64,000 nt of DNA from Cylindrodendrum hubeiense (Eukaryota; Ascomycota; Sordariomycetes; Hypocreales; Nectriaceae): assembly GCA_014621425.1 (NCBI GenBank), contig JAANBB010000212.1:1-64000 (forward strand), in the 5' to 3' direction. Each line of letters begins with the position of its first letter. The stretch's first letter is position 1. Made by a program: the position numbers and the translations under genes. Below the pieces are notes generated by a model. The model had not been told where the DNA came from. It saw only the letters and a list, made by a program, of their open reading frames with translations, and ran no database searches. Below are positions 22,111 through 32,710 of this stretch, piece after piece.

Positions 22111-22851
22111 ATGTCTATTACTGATTCCAAGACGGAAATGCCGACCTCCAACTTTGAGGTCGACTCCGAGGATCTTCGGTTAGATTCCAAGATTCGCATG
22201 TATGGTCTAGCCAACAGTGCCAGGCTAGCCCTAACCGCGTTGGCCCTGGGTGCGGGCATCACCATTCTAGGTATATCGGCTGATGCTGTGACCACCTATA
22301 ATGCCACACATGTCCCTGACGACTTCTTACTTCCGTTGTGGCCATCCAACATGGATCTCCGCCCAACTGTGGCTTTGGTGGCTGGAAGTACCATTGTCAT
22401 TGTGGCTAATGCCATCTCGCTGCTTGCTAGCAAGACCCAAGTTGTAAGCTTCAGCTGTCACTGCTTGCTTTTTTAGAATACAAGACTAACAGTCCCTTGA
22501 CAGGTACGGAGCCGCTCAGGAGTACACATGGCTCTTTCATTTACCGCTCCGGCCGTCGCTTTCATTGCTGCCCTCGTCGCCATGGCCTTCTTCTACGCCG
22601 TAAACGCGTCAACCACAGCCGACTCGTTCCAGAGTTGGACATGCCGGTGGAAGGACGTGGCTATGATGACGCAGCCCCACTTCGGGACTCTATGCAAGCA
22701 GAGTAAGGCTGGACTGGGTCTCGCGGTGTTCCTGGTGCCCCTCGAAGTCATCATTCTGGGGGTGGCGGGATACCAGGCTAGTCTTCAAAGACAAGTCGAC
22801 CAAGCTGCGCATGGGCCCGAACGCAAGACGGGAAGCCCGGCAATGTCTTAG
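22111..22851 (+). CDS. Small four-TM membrane protein, function unknown
   Basis: Two exons, 22111-22443 and 22504-22851, phase-0 intron (GTAAGC...CTTGACAG, with an ACTAAC branch site), 226 aa. Start MSITDSKTEM at 22111. The hydrophilic head (about 1-30) is followed by hydrophobic segments at about 37-58 (LALTALALGAGITILGIS), 86-106 (VALVAGSTIVIVANAISLL), about 120-142 (FTAPAVAFIAALVAMAFFYAV) and about 178-200 (AGLGLAVFLVPLEVIILGVAGY). Two Cys lie in the loop between TM3 and TM4 (WTCRW and TLCKQ). The layout resembles small four-TM, MARVEL-like fungal membrane proteins, but I see no family signature I can name. A C/T-rich leader precedes it. Confidence 0.75.
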
Positions 22852-24360
22852 AAGCTGGAGTGAAGGAGCGGGACCCAGGGACTTGGGTCGAGGTCAGCTC
22901 GGCTTGACAGGGTACTGCCGCTGGCAGTGACCCCTACTTCGTACGTTACCCTCTCGTAGCGCGAGTGGGGGGGGGAGGACATGGGGGATGTGGTGGGAAA
23001 CGGGACGCTGATGGGGCTGTGGTCGAGACTCTCGGCTATTTTTCATCTTTTGGGATGTGGTTTTGGGTGGGGTGCCTTTTGTTTTCATTCAAAGCTGCAG
23101 GGTCTGGGCTCCTGCGATTTCGACATGTCATTTTTTTTTTTTTCGATTTTGTAATCAAATCGACCTCATTATGCGTCCAGCTCCTTCTGTCGAACCGCTG
23201 AGACACGACTGCAACTGTTTTGTCTCAGCTGTGACTCGGGGATGCCTAGCTTGAGGTTCATAAACACCATTCCGTCAACCCGGGTATCCTGTTATCAATC
23301 CACCCGCAGAAGTGGGCGCTCCACCGCGGATCCTTCCGCTGATGGTATAGGGTAATGAGCTGGCAAGTTCCGGACGGATGATGCCAAGGGGTACGATCTA
23401 ATAGTCCTGTCTCTGGAAATTAAGTGACTAGGGGTAAGCGGCATCGAAGTGCCTTGCCGACACTGGATCTCGAGATACATACCCTGGACGTTTTAAATAG
23501 GTCTAGATTGATGCGGGTCACATGGGCAAATCAACAACCCGGCGATCCAGCTGAGTTGTGAGTGCCGGGAGCCCCTGCTGTCAAACAGATGATGAGCAAG
23601 GATATCCTGACCCAAGGACAACTAACATTGGGGCTCTCAGGAACCGGAAATCCCACGAGTAATAACACGCAATGCTGGAAGTTAGTATCGGGCTTCATGA
23701 TCTTCGTGCATGTTTGTTTCAAATTGTTGACGGGGACGATTCAGGAAGACGTTCAGTGCTCGTGTCCTCTCCCGGGCGCATCTTATGTTACGGGTGGTGT
23801 AACAGTAAGCGAAGTAAACGGGAGGATGTGTCGACGTTTTACACGGGAAGATTCCACGGGAGGACCATACGGGAGGATATTACGGAAACACAAGCAATGC
23901 CCCGTTTCGCGACTTTGCCGGTTTCTGGGTTCCCGTTGTTCTTAATCCTGCCTCATTTGCGAGTTTCGTAACGTCGATCAATAGATAACCCGGATATCCG
24001 ACGGCAAGAGAGTAAACGCGTTGCGTTTGTGTTTGCCACTTCTGTGCATGGTCCTTGCTTTGTGTCCGTCCCGAGTTTGGGCCGATTTAATTCCCAAGCT
24101 AGATGGGTAGGCACGAACTGGGCGGTCGGAGCATTTCGACGCTCAGTCACGCTCAGGCATTTTGTTCGTTGCATTGATTCACGGACGCACGCCGGTGCTG
24201 CTTTTTCTGCTACTATTTTCGTTGGCGGCGTTGGTGGCATTGTCAGCTGGCATTATTCGTGCACGTTCTGGCGTTATCGCCTTCTTTTCATTTCACGGTC
24301 AGATGACCTCAGGTGAAGCCAATGCAACAAGCTTCTCTGCACAACCTCAAATAGGTGGCC
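22852..24360. other. Intergenic 1.5 kb, no gene seen
   Basis: Lies between two + strand genes. Contains a poly-T tract (23132-23144), a short series of ACGGGAGGA-like repeats (23818-23886) and A/T-richer DNA. Open frames of 60-130 codons are not supported by motifs or splicing. Confidence 0.5.
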
Positions 24361-25632
24361 ATGGGCGATGCCCCAGACCCGCGGGATCTCTTCTCGGGAG
24401 CAACCAACGCAAGGAAGACGGCAGGAGACAACTCATCACGACTTGCAGCACCCCCGAAACCCATCTCACCTGAGCGAAGAGTCAAGTCCAGAATGAGCAA
24501 GCCGAACCTTGAACCGGTCATGGAGGGTGACCAGAAGCTGCTGAGAGACATCCGAACTCCGCTGCCGGGGGATGTGACAACAGTGACGAGGAAGAAGTCG
24601 CGCCCAGAGCTCGCAAAGCAGCGCGGTCTTTATTTCGAGGATGCATTCGCATCCAAGGACAAGGATCTTTTGGGGGACATGGTACGCAGTGAGGCTATCG
24701 TCCTAGCTGAGCTGAAGACCAACGTCGTTGTAAGCGCCATCCTTCGTTCCGGAGCCAGACTTGCACCTTGAAGACGCCATCCTAACACTAAGAAACACTA
24801 TAGGTCCATGATGAGTATACCTTCGTTAAAGAGCTATCCCAGCACCTGGCAGTTAGATACCACCGCCAGGTGAGCTCCGTTGTGGTAACACTCCGCCACA
24901 GCGCGTGCATCTTCTTCGGAGGCTGCTGCGACCCAGCATATATCCTGACTGTTGAGGCGCTCTCCAGCTTAGTGCAGCCAGCTACGAACAAGCGCAACGT
25001 CGCACTCCTTCAGCAACATATGGACCAGGCTATCGGCGTTCCAGCCTCGCGGGGTTATGTCCGGTTTGTGCCCACGGCGGAGGAGTGCTCCGGGTGGAAA
25101 GGCAAGACGGTTGCAGGAGAGATCGCGGAGGCGAGGGGACATCCGCGAGTTGGGGCGGAAAATCTAGTCCGACCCAGAAAGACATCCAGGGTTTGTATTC
25201 TCCAATATGGCTAAAGAGGTGTTATTTGGTTGCTAACACTTTTGGACGCAGGTATCTATCAGTGAGAAGTCGACATCTCCTACAGACAAGTCGCTGTCAC
25301 CCAAAGACAAGTCGCTGTCACCAAAGGACACATCGACATCCCCCAAGCAAAGGCCGTCAACATCTCCTAAGCAAAGGCCGTCGACATCTCCTAGGCAAAG
25401 GTCGTCGACAGTAGACGGTCCTCCGGTTCACATAGGCACTTTATTGCGGGACCTGTCACCTGACAATGGAACTGGCGGGGATACTGGCTCTCCAAACGCG
25501 CCAAACGCGCCAAGCGAGGCACACATGCCAAAGACACTGAAGCGTAGCAAGAGCTTTATGCAGTCGCTGTTCACGAAGACGTCTTCTCTCTCACAAGGGA
25601 TGCAGGGGATACGTATGCGTAGGGGGAGCTAG
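24361..25632 (+). CDS. MIF-like (macrophage migration inhibitory factor/tautomerase fold) protein with S/T-P repeat tail
   Basis: Three exons, 24361-24729, 24804-25190 and 25252-25632, with introns GTAAGC...TATAG and GTTTGT...CGCAG, 378 aa. The start ATG has a strong context (GGCCATGG). Residues 1 to about 100 are basic and disordered. The MIF fold spans about 112-235: a strand ending LKTNVV, then KELSQHLAVRYHR, SSVVVTLRHSACIFFGG, VEALSSLVQPATNKRN and GYVRFVPTAEEC, as in fungal MIF homologues. In animal MIF, Pro1 after Met removal is the tautomerase base. Here the domain is internal and a Val occupies that position, so classical tautomerase activity is doubtful. The C-terminal exon carries SPTDKSL/SPKDKSL/SPKQRPST repeats and a basic end (MRRGS). 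Confidence 0.85.
25262..25410 (+). repeat. In-frame S/T-P heptad-like repeats in the MIF-like gene
   Basis: About seven units of 18-24 nt encode S-P-x-(D/Q)-(K/R)-x-(S/L)-(S/T). The DNA itself is repeated (TCACC(C/A)AAAGACAAG, then ACATCTCCTAAGCAAAGG), showing recent expansion inside the exon. Confidence 0.8.
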
Positions 25633-26931
25633 GAGCTGGGTAGGGACTTGTCTGGGATCGTGGTGTTTGAGAATTTGCGACTGAGAGGCAAGAATGGGGC
25701 TTTTTAATGTGATTTTACTGGCAAGGTGTTGAAGGATGATGTTTGAGTCGAATTGATTCGACCCGACTTGTGAGTATAGGGTGGGTCACCGCCAACATGT
25801 CGCATGCTTCAACTCATCAGCCTGTATGAGAGACTTTGATCAAGACATGACTGGCCTTGTATCTGAAATGGAAGTGATCTTTGCAAGTGATATTTGCATC
25901 CAGCTGTTTCCTCCCTATTGTATCCTCTAGAATCTTAGGTATACGAACAGATTTAAACCCGACTCACCCTGATGTATAAGAGGGAAGATTATGTCGTCAT
26001 GGGTACAAAAGACTAAAGAGGTACGTGATAGCAAGAGCGGTACAAATTTAGAACAGAATGCTGGGGGTTTATTTATTTTTAATACCGAAACAGAAAGAGT
26101 CGGGCCTAGTATCCATAGGGATTATTCTCATCAATTACGACCGGCTGCCTGACAGCTGCCATTACCAGGCAGGCAGTCACTTTGTCAATTTGATCCCAAG
26201 TCCCGTGACCCACCCACCCTCCGTGGGGGCTTCTACCACGTAGGTAGGTACCTAGTAATAGCGGGCGGGTGGTTTCCAGGCACCTTTCTGCTAAAATTAG
26301 CGGTCATAGGGCGACGTGGCGCTGAGCTGTGGTGGGCTACAGGGGCTAACAGTGATAACCGGACGGCCTATAGGGGATCCGTGCCCGAGGCGACAGCACC
26401 CCCGCCATCATTCGTAGCTCGCCTCACTGAAGCTGGCCGCCCGCCTTTTGAGTTCCTGACAATTGCTCGGCTCAAACCGCCGGCCATCAAATCAAATCAC
26501 AATACCTCAATCCCTCCGTCCTCCCACATCCCACATCCACACATTCTCGACGACGCCTAGCTCAACCCTGCAAGGGCACAAAGGAAAAAAACACGACTAT
26601 CGACTCTGGCCTGCTTGCTTGCCGGGTGTGAACGACTATTGGACACCGCGCCGCCGCCTCCGCCCAGCCATCTCAGCAACTCGCCTCGACTGTGGTCCAG
26701 TTGATCGACCTCGCTGTGTCCATCTCCGTCGCCCAGCGCCGCCAGCCAAAACAAAAGCACTCAGCAGCAGCTGCCCCAGCCCTCAGCCGCTTCTCAGCCT
26801 CGGGGCCAGTTGGATGAAACGCTGCGAATCTCCCTAGCACGAAACCTGCGCATCTCAGCCCTGCCTATCGCCTGTCACCCCCCGGCCTGTTGTGTTATCG
26901 TCTGGTGCCGCCGGTTGGACTTGACAAAACG
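25633..26931. other. Intergenic 1.3 kb
   Basis: A/T-rich to about 26250 (3' flank of the MIF-like gene). A TAGGTAGGTACC cluster lies at 26240-26252. From about 26460 to 26930 there is C-rich DNA that looks like a fungal promoter/5' UTR leading to the ATG at 26932. Confidence 0.45.
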
Positions 26932-27773
26932 ATGGAGGTAAGGACCGGAGCATTTGCCCTTATTTTTCTGCTTATTGTCTTTTTCCACCTTCCCTGTTTC
27001 ACGCCGTCGTTCGTTTTTCCCGGCGATAACGGCCCTATTTTGGTTTGGCCGCCCAAGTGGGTGGTGCGGTTGCGATGCGGTTGGTCCTAGGTGTCACCAC
27101 CGCGGGAATCAGAAGCATGAAGAGGCATGGAGAGCCACACGAAGCCACGGAGACCGACAGAGAGACGGGGAAAGTGACGGATCAAGGATCCCAAGTCGAC
27201 CATCCGGCATGTACCACCATCGATCCCGGCAGCCTCGCCTGTCAGTCACTCACCCTCTCAGCCGCCCCTCCAGCCCTTGTCCCCGTCCCGTGTGTGTCGT
27301 TACTCCGGCCTGACATGGAGCGGCTCATGGCTGGATGGCTGGCGGCTGCGGTGCCCTGGCAAGTTGACTCACCACGCGGACAGGGCTGAGTTGGGCTTCG
27401 CTGCGGATGAGCCTGTGTTACCCTGAGAGAGGGAGCTGGCTTTGTTATATTTGGCCCTTTGGCCCCGTGGCCCGCGTTTCGGCCCACGCTCCCATGCTTC
27501 CCCAGGCCTGAGATGTCAAAGCCCAAGCAGAACAGACCAGTGTGGCTGCGACAGCAATAGCGGATACGACAGCGTGCGCCTCGCATACACGGCAATCCCG
27601 CGCCCAACCCACCACCGCTGCGTATAGCAGCCTTGCCGGAGCGAGTGGACCATAGACGCGACACGTTCGATTGCGACGAGTCGTGGATGGGCATCGACGA
27701 CCCGGAGGACTCTCGAATTGTTCCAGACACTATAGATGACATTGGATATCCTGAGTGGGATGGCTTTGGATGA
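26932..27773 (+). CDS. Doubtful small multi-exon gene (hypothetical)
   Basis: Evidence is weak. An ATG in good context (ACGATGG) at 26932 is followed after one codon by a consensus donor (GAG|GTAAGG). A leader-like C/T-rich stretch precedes it. An acceptor near 27112 would continue MEKHEEAWRAT, open to about 27313. Downstream, an acceptor (TATAGCAG, ending 27630) opens an acidic frame that ends at the stop 27771-27773; it includes DESWMGIDDPEDSR and DDIGYPEWDGFG, whose composition looks like real protein. The exons in between cannot be joined with certainty. I recognise no family. It could instead be non-coding leader DNA of the downstream GTR2 gene. Confidence 0.25.
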
Positions 27774-28066
27774 GATGAAATGGCACTGCATCGAAGACAC
27801 TCACGGCTAGCCTGGACCAGTGTGCGGACCGCCAGGCGATAGAGTCAACCCTTTCCTCCCTTTCAAGTGAGACGGGCAGAGACTGAAAGCTACGACTGGC
27901 GTATTATTTTCCCTATCACCGTCAACTCACCTTCAAATCGAGTTGCGTTCTCCATCACCAAAAACAAACACCAACGCCCCAAGAGCACAATACTGAATTG
28001 CACATTCACAAACTCCCCACGCACTTTAACACACAAATCCCTACCCTTGTTCTCTGACGCAGCACC

Positions 28067-29379
28067 ATGTCTCTCAGCCCGCCCCTCCAAGACCTATCCC
28101 CTCTCCCTCCAGACCCAGGCGAAGACACGTCTTTACAGATCCTCCCCGGAAAAATGAGTCCAGCCAAGCTAAACCTTCAACGTCTCTATGAACAGTCCCG
28201 CAGAGGAGCCCCGAAAAAGGACGCCCCCAATGCCGCCGCAGCAGATGCTGCCAGTGCCGGCGTTCCAGCCAAGGGCAAGCCTCGTCTATTACTCATGGGC
28301 CAACGACGGTATGTAACCCAATCTCGAGGACGGTGACATTTGGCTAATAACGTACCCCAGAAGCGGAAAGTCCTCCATCTCGAGCGTAGTCTTCCACAAG
28401 CTACCGCCGAATGAGACCCTCTTTCTCGAGTCGACAGCTCGCATCCAGAAGGACTCCATGGCGTTGGTACCCTTTCATCTGTCATCCTCATTCGAACTTG
28501 CTGATCCATTTTCCTAGATCTTTCATGGATTTCCAGGTCTGGGACTTTCCCGGCCAGATTGATATATTTGAGAACCCTGGTTTCGATATCGAGGCCATCT
28601 TTGGTGAGATCGGCGCTCTCATCTGGGTTATTGACGCCCAGGACGACTACCTTGAGGCCGTGATGCGCCTCAATACTACCATCCTCTCCCTCCAACGCTC
28701 CTACCCCAATATCAACATAGAGGTTTTCATCCACAAGGTTGACGGCCTCTCGGACGACTACAAGCTCGACATCCAGCGCGACATTACTATCCGCATTCAG
28801 GACGAACTATCCGACCACGGCTTCGAGAACGCCCCTGTCACTTTCCACCTCACCTCCATTTACAACCACTCCATCTTCGAGGCCTTCTCCAAGGTCATCC
28901 AGAAGCTCATCCCCCGCCTCGGAACACTCGAATCTATGCTCACCAACCTGTGTCGCACATGCCGCTTCGAGAAGGCTTACCTCTTTGATGTCCTCTCCAA
29001 GATCTATATCGCCACCGATAGCGCCACAGCCGACATGGCCAGCTACGAGATCTGCAGCGACTACATTGACGTCATCATCGACATCACCGAGGTCTACGGC
29101 ACGTGGCAGCGCAGCGACGATGGCCGCCGCCGCCTAGAAGGCGAGCCCTGGAGTGCCCCACTTGATGACCAGGTTGGCTGCCCGACTGCCGAGAGTTGCC
29201 TGGTCCTGCACGACAGCAACAAGCCCATCATGCTGCGCGAGGTCGATCGCTATCTTGCACTCGTCGCCATCATGAAGGAGGACTCGTACGACAGTATGCC
29301 CTTGGTAAACATGAACGTCGAGGCCGTCGTCGAGGGCCTGACCGAGTTCTTTAACATTACCAAGCCTAGGCAGGAATGA
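28067..29379 (+). CDS. GTR2: Gtr2/RagC small GTPase (TORC1 nutrient signalling)
   Basis: RagC/D-type GTPase; with Gtr1/RagA it forms the heterodimer that recruits and activates TORC1 at the vacuole. Three exons, 28067-28308, 28361-28462 and 28518-29379, 401 aa. The intron 2 donor is the less usual GTTGGT, chosen because it alone keeps the frame. The P-loop GQRRSGKSS spans residues 78-86 and is split by intron 1. LPPNETLFLEST is the conserved RagC/Gtr2 motif, WDFPGQ (123-128) is switch II, and HKVDG (from 187) is the base-recognition motif of Rag proteins. The C-terminal roadblock-like domain includes VLHDSNKPIMLREVD. The N-terminal 70 residues are a Pro/Ala-rich extension. Convergent with APC4, whose stop lies only 197 bp away. 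Confidence 0.96.
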
Positions 29380-29576
29380 ATACTGCTGGTCGTTGCATGG
29401 TGTCTCCTTACTTTACTTTATCATGTATCAATACTTTATATGAGCGTACCATCAAGACCTGCTTTCTGCTAGATTGCTACTCCTCTTTCGTCGTGAAGCT
29501 CATCATGAGTCTAGAACCTATCACTGAATCTCTGGGGTTCCCGCCAAGTATCCCATAACGCATGAACTAGCATCAT

Positions 29577-32209
29577 TCAAGCTACAGGGCTCGGCAAGGC
29601 AAAGGTTCGCAGAGTTGTACCGTTGCTCCCCAGCAAGCAGACCCTTGCAGGTACCTCACCCCTGACATCGCTCCTGTCATGAACCTCCATCCGTACCGGT
29701 CTCAGCACAGGGCCTTCAGGAAAAGAGTACGCCGTGAAATCATTTGCCGAGACGGGTGTGGCATTGTTGGCGCTGTTGGGATCGTACGGGCTATAGGCAA
29801 GTTTGTCAGGCAGGATGGGCACGCTGAGCGCCTTAAGCACGTTATCTAGCTACAGGGTTAGAGTTGTATTGGGTGGATGAGGAGTGAGGAACGTGTACCC
29901 TTTTCGTTGACAAGAACGATGAGAGTTTCATCATCGAGGAATTTCAAGTCAATGAGAGTCCGGGAGCCGAGGTCAATGCAGCAGGAGGTCGGGGGAAGAT
30001 TGCTGCTGATGCCGTTGACGATATCGATCCCGGCGGAGAAGATATGGACTGGTCGTTGTTAGTATGCCTCGAAAGAAAGAAAGTACGAAGTATTGAGAAG
30101 TAAAAACCTTGATTATTAGTTTTCTTGGACGTCAATACTGTCATCATCTTCAGATCCTATGCAAAAGTCAGTATATCGAACATTGAACTGAACAAAAGAT
30201 ACACACATTTCTCTTCGTCTTGCACATCCTCATGTCCATTTTGGTGATAGGATGGCCAACTGACAGCTTAATGGACTTCCCAAATCGGACGCTCCTCTTC
30301 TTGGCCTCCGCAATGTCTTCGAACATGCGGTTGGACCACGTAGTCACATATTTGACTAGGAATTCGACATGAGGCATGGCTTTCATACTTGGTTGACCAT
30401 TCTCCTGCTTTGTTAGTTGCTTGTCGAGCACTTCTAACAGATTAAGGCCATCCTCGATGCGCGCCCAATCTCCATCGTAGTCGTCCTGTTCGATCTCGTC
30501 AAAGAACATTTTGAGGGGGCTATCGGTCAGATATCGCTCGATGTATGTTAGGACCTTGCCATGATCCATCGTTGCCTCCTTCTCGGTGAGTTCCTCGATC
30601 GCGGAGCTAGAGGATGCAAAGCGGTCGATCTGGAAACGCAACCAGGTTGAAAAGGCAGTAAAGTGCTCAAGCTCGTCCATGACAGCGATCAAGATTTTGT
30701 GGCCGACGAGGTTGAGACAACTGATAATGTCCATGACCCGGTTGATTTGCGACACAGAGAAACCAATGTCATCACGGGTGTCGTAAAACTGAGCGAGACC
30801 ACGCAGTCTGCTTAGAATGATGGAGCACCGGTCGAGAGCCGGTAGGAAGTTCTCGTGCACCAAGCTACGGAGATTTTCGAGTCCAGAAACCACTGCTTTA
30901 TCCCAGCGTTTATGTCCCTACATTATATGATCAGTGGCTATTCTGATTTGAGGGCCTGTTCTGCTTACCCGCTCGGCGAGACTATCGACGAGCCATTCGC
31001 GGACTGGTTCGTAGGCATGTCCAGTAACAACTGTGTGATACAGAGCAGGGACTATTCCGCGAGGGCCACTCTCCATGTTTTCAAGATCGCCTTCGACGCT
31101 TCGAAGAAATCTGCTAGGGAGCTCGCGGGTGTTCTTCCACTCCACCTCCATGTGAAGTTGTGTCTGCTTGAGATATCGCAACAGCTTCTGTAAGGTTGTC
31201 AACTTGGATGCCAGAAGAGACAGGTTAATAGGCGAGGATGAGATGAATGGTAGGTCGATAGGGACGAGGTGCACTTCTTCTGGCTCTTCGGCCTTGTCCG
31301 CGAGCAGTAACGCGTGCGTTGACACTTGGGGGTGTGAGGCATGATGAACTAGGTGTGAGGTCGCCGAAGCACCTAAACCCGGGCAGGGAAAGCTGCCGAT
31401 GATGAATGAGTCGTAGATGCTGAGTTGTAGTTTGCTATCACTGGTTCCGATGATCATTACATTGACTTCGTCATAGTCCTCGGGTTTTGGGGGCTGGAAG
31501 AGAAAGTCGATTCCCGTACGCAGGGTAAACACCATGGCATCTTCACTATAAATGTGTCAACACAACCGGACACGGTGATGTGAGGTTTGATACATACCCT
31601 GCACCGGCACTGGCGCTCGGGAGGGGGCTGATCTTGGGCAACGCGGTGTCGACCTCTAGGAAGGTGAGCTCCCGCGGTAAGTCCATGGGAGTATCGTCCC
31701 CGCTAAGATTCCCATCCCTGGAGAGGCCGGTCTTGAGAGCCTGGGATACCGCATTGGTGTTCCTGTTGGCGATGTTGCTGCTTGCCCAGCCAATGTGCGT
31801 GATCGTGGTTCCTCGCGATTCGCACACTTGGATGTGATGGGCAGCCTTGTTATTCTCCAGACCCATCAGCCGCACGAAGCCATCGCTCCATCCCACAGCA
31901 AGGAACTGGCCTAGACGATACAGAACGACTTAGATGCCGAACGCGAGAGTTCACGTGGCGAGTGGGAGGGAACTCACCGTCAGGCTTCCACGTCACTGCC
32001 TGTGCCTCGGGTGCCTTCTGACCAGGCGCGCTGACCTGGTGAATCTTGGAAACCGCTTGCCTAGGAGGCCGGTAGATGAAGAGATTTCTCGCTGCGCTGT
32101 CCCATGTCGCCGACAAGTCGAGGGTTGGGCAGCTCACGGGGTATCCGTTCGGGGCTCTTTCTTCGTACTCGGTCTCGCTGAAGAGCGCGAGCTGTTTTTC
32201 CTGAGCCAT
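29577..32209 (-). CDS. APC4: Anaphase-promoting complex subunit 4 (Apc4)
   Basis: Structural platform subunit of the APC/C ubiquitin ligase. Seven exons on the minus strand: 32209-31978, 31910-31598, 31545-30969, 30917-30207, 30156-30108, 30048-29899 and 29845-29577; 766 aa, all junctions in frame. The N-terminal WD40-like region includes LSATWDSAARNLFIYRP, QAVTWKPDGQFLAVGWSDG and ITHIGWASS. The following helical part contains KRWDKAV...ENLRSLVHENFLPALDR, which matches the Apc4 helical-bundle domain. The last acceptor is a tandem site (TAG-CTAG): only the downstream AG keeps the frame, as the upstream one gives an immediate stop. Exons 5 and 6 were placed only by frame and consensus and are the least certain. 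Confidence 0.9.
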
Positions 32210-32710
32210 GGCTGTTTCCTCTCAATACCGAGATTGACCTAGACCCTTCCCCTATGCGACCATCGCCGAGAACTGCTCCAACGATTTCGTGGATTCCTCG
32301 AGTTGGCGAGTTTGTAGGTGGACTCGGTCTTACCAGGATGTACATAGCTGTGATTTGTTGGTGTTGGATCTACGCGATGGTACAGTGTCGAAAATCCAAC
32401 ATTACCACTGTGCAAACCTCATCCCTTATTGCGACGACGGAAGTTCATGACAGATGATGGCGCCTATAATGCACATACTTCATCCTTGACGCCTATAGAA
32501 CTATCGTACAGTAAAGAGGCACTGCGAGTTGTTATATCATCACGAAAAACACTTCTTATTCCATATTGTCATTGCGCCATTAGGTTCTAAGCCCCAGACA
32601 CTCCTGATGCCTACTACTTTCACGACACAGCCCGCCAATTCATAGACCGACCCCGTTCAGCTCCCAAGCTGGACTATTTCCCAAATACGACCGGCTTTTT
32701 AGGCTCCTAT
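32210..32710. other. Intergenic between APC4 and RET2 (both -)
   Basis: 500 bp holding the promoter of APC4 and the 3' end of RET2. Nothing specific recognised. Confidence 0.5.

Noticed and set aside
23818..23886. Short ACGGGAGGA repeats considered as a CRISPR-like array
   Set aside because: Units are about 9-15 bp, irregularly spaced and degenerate; also unexpected in a fungal nuclear genome.
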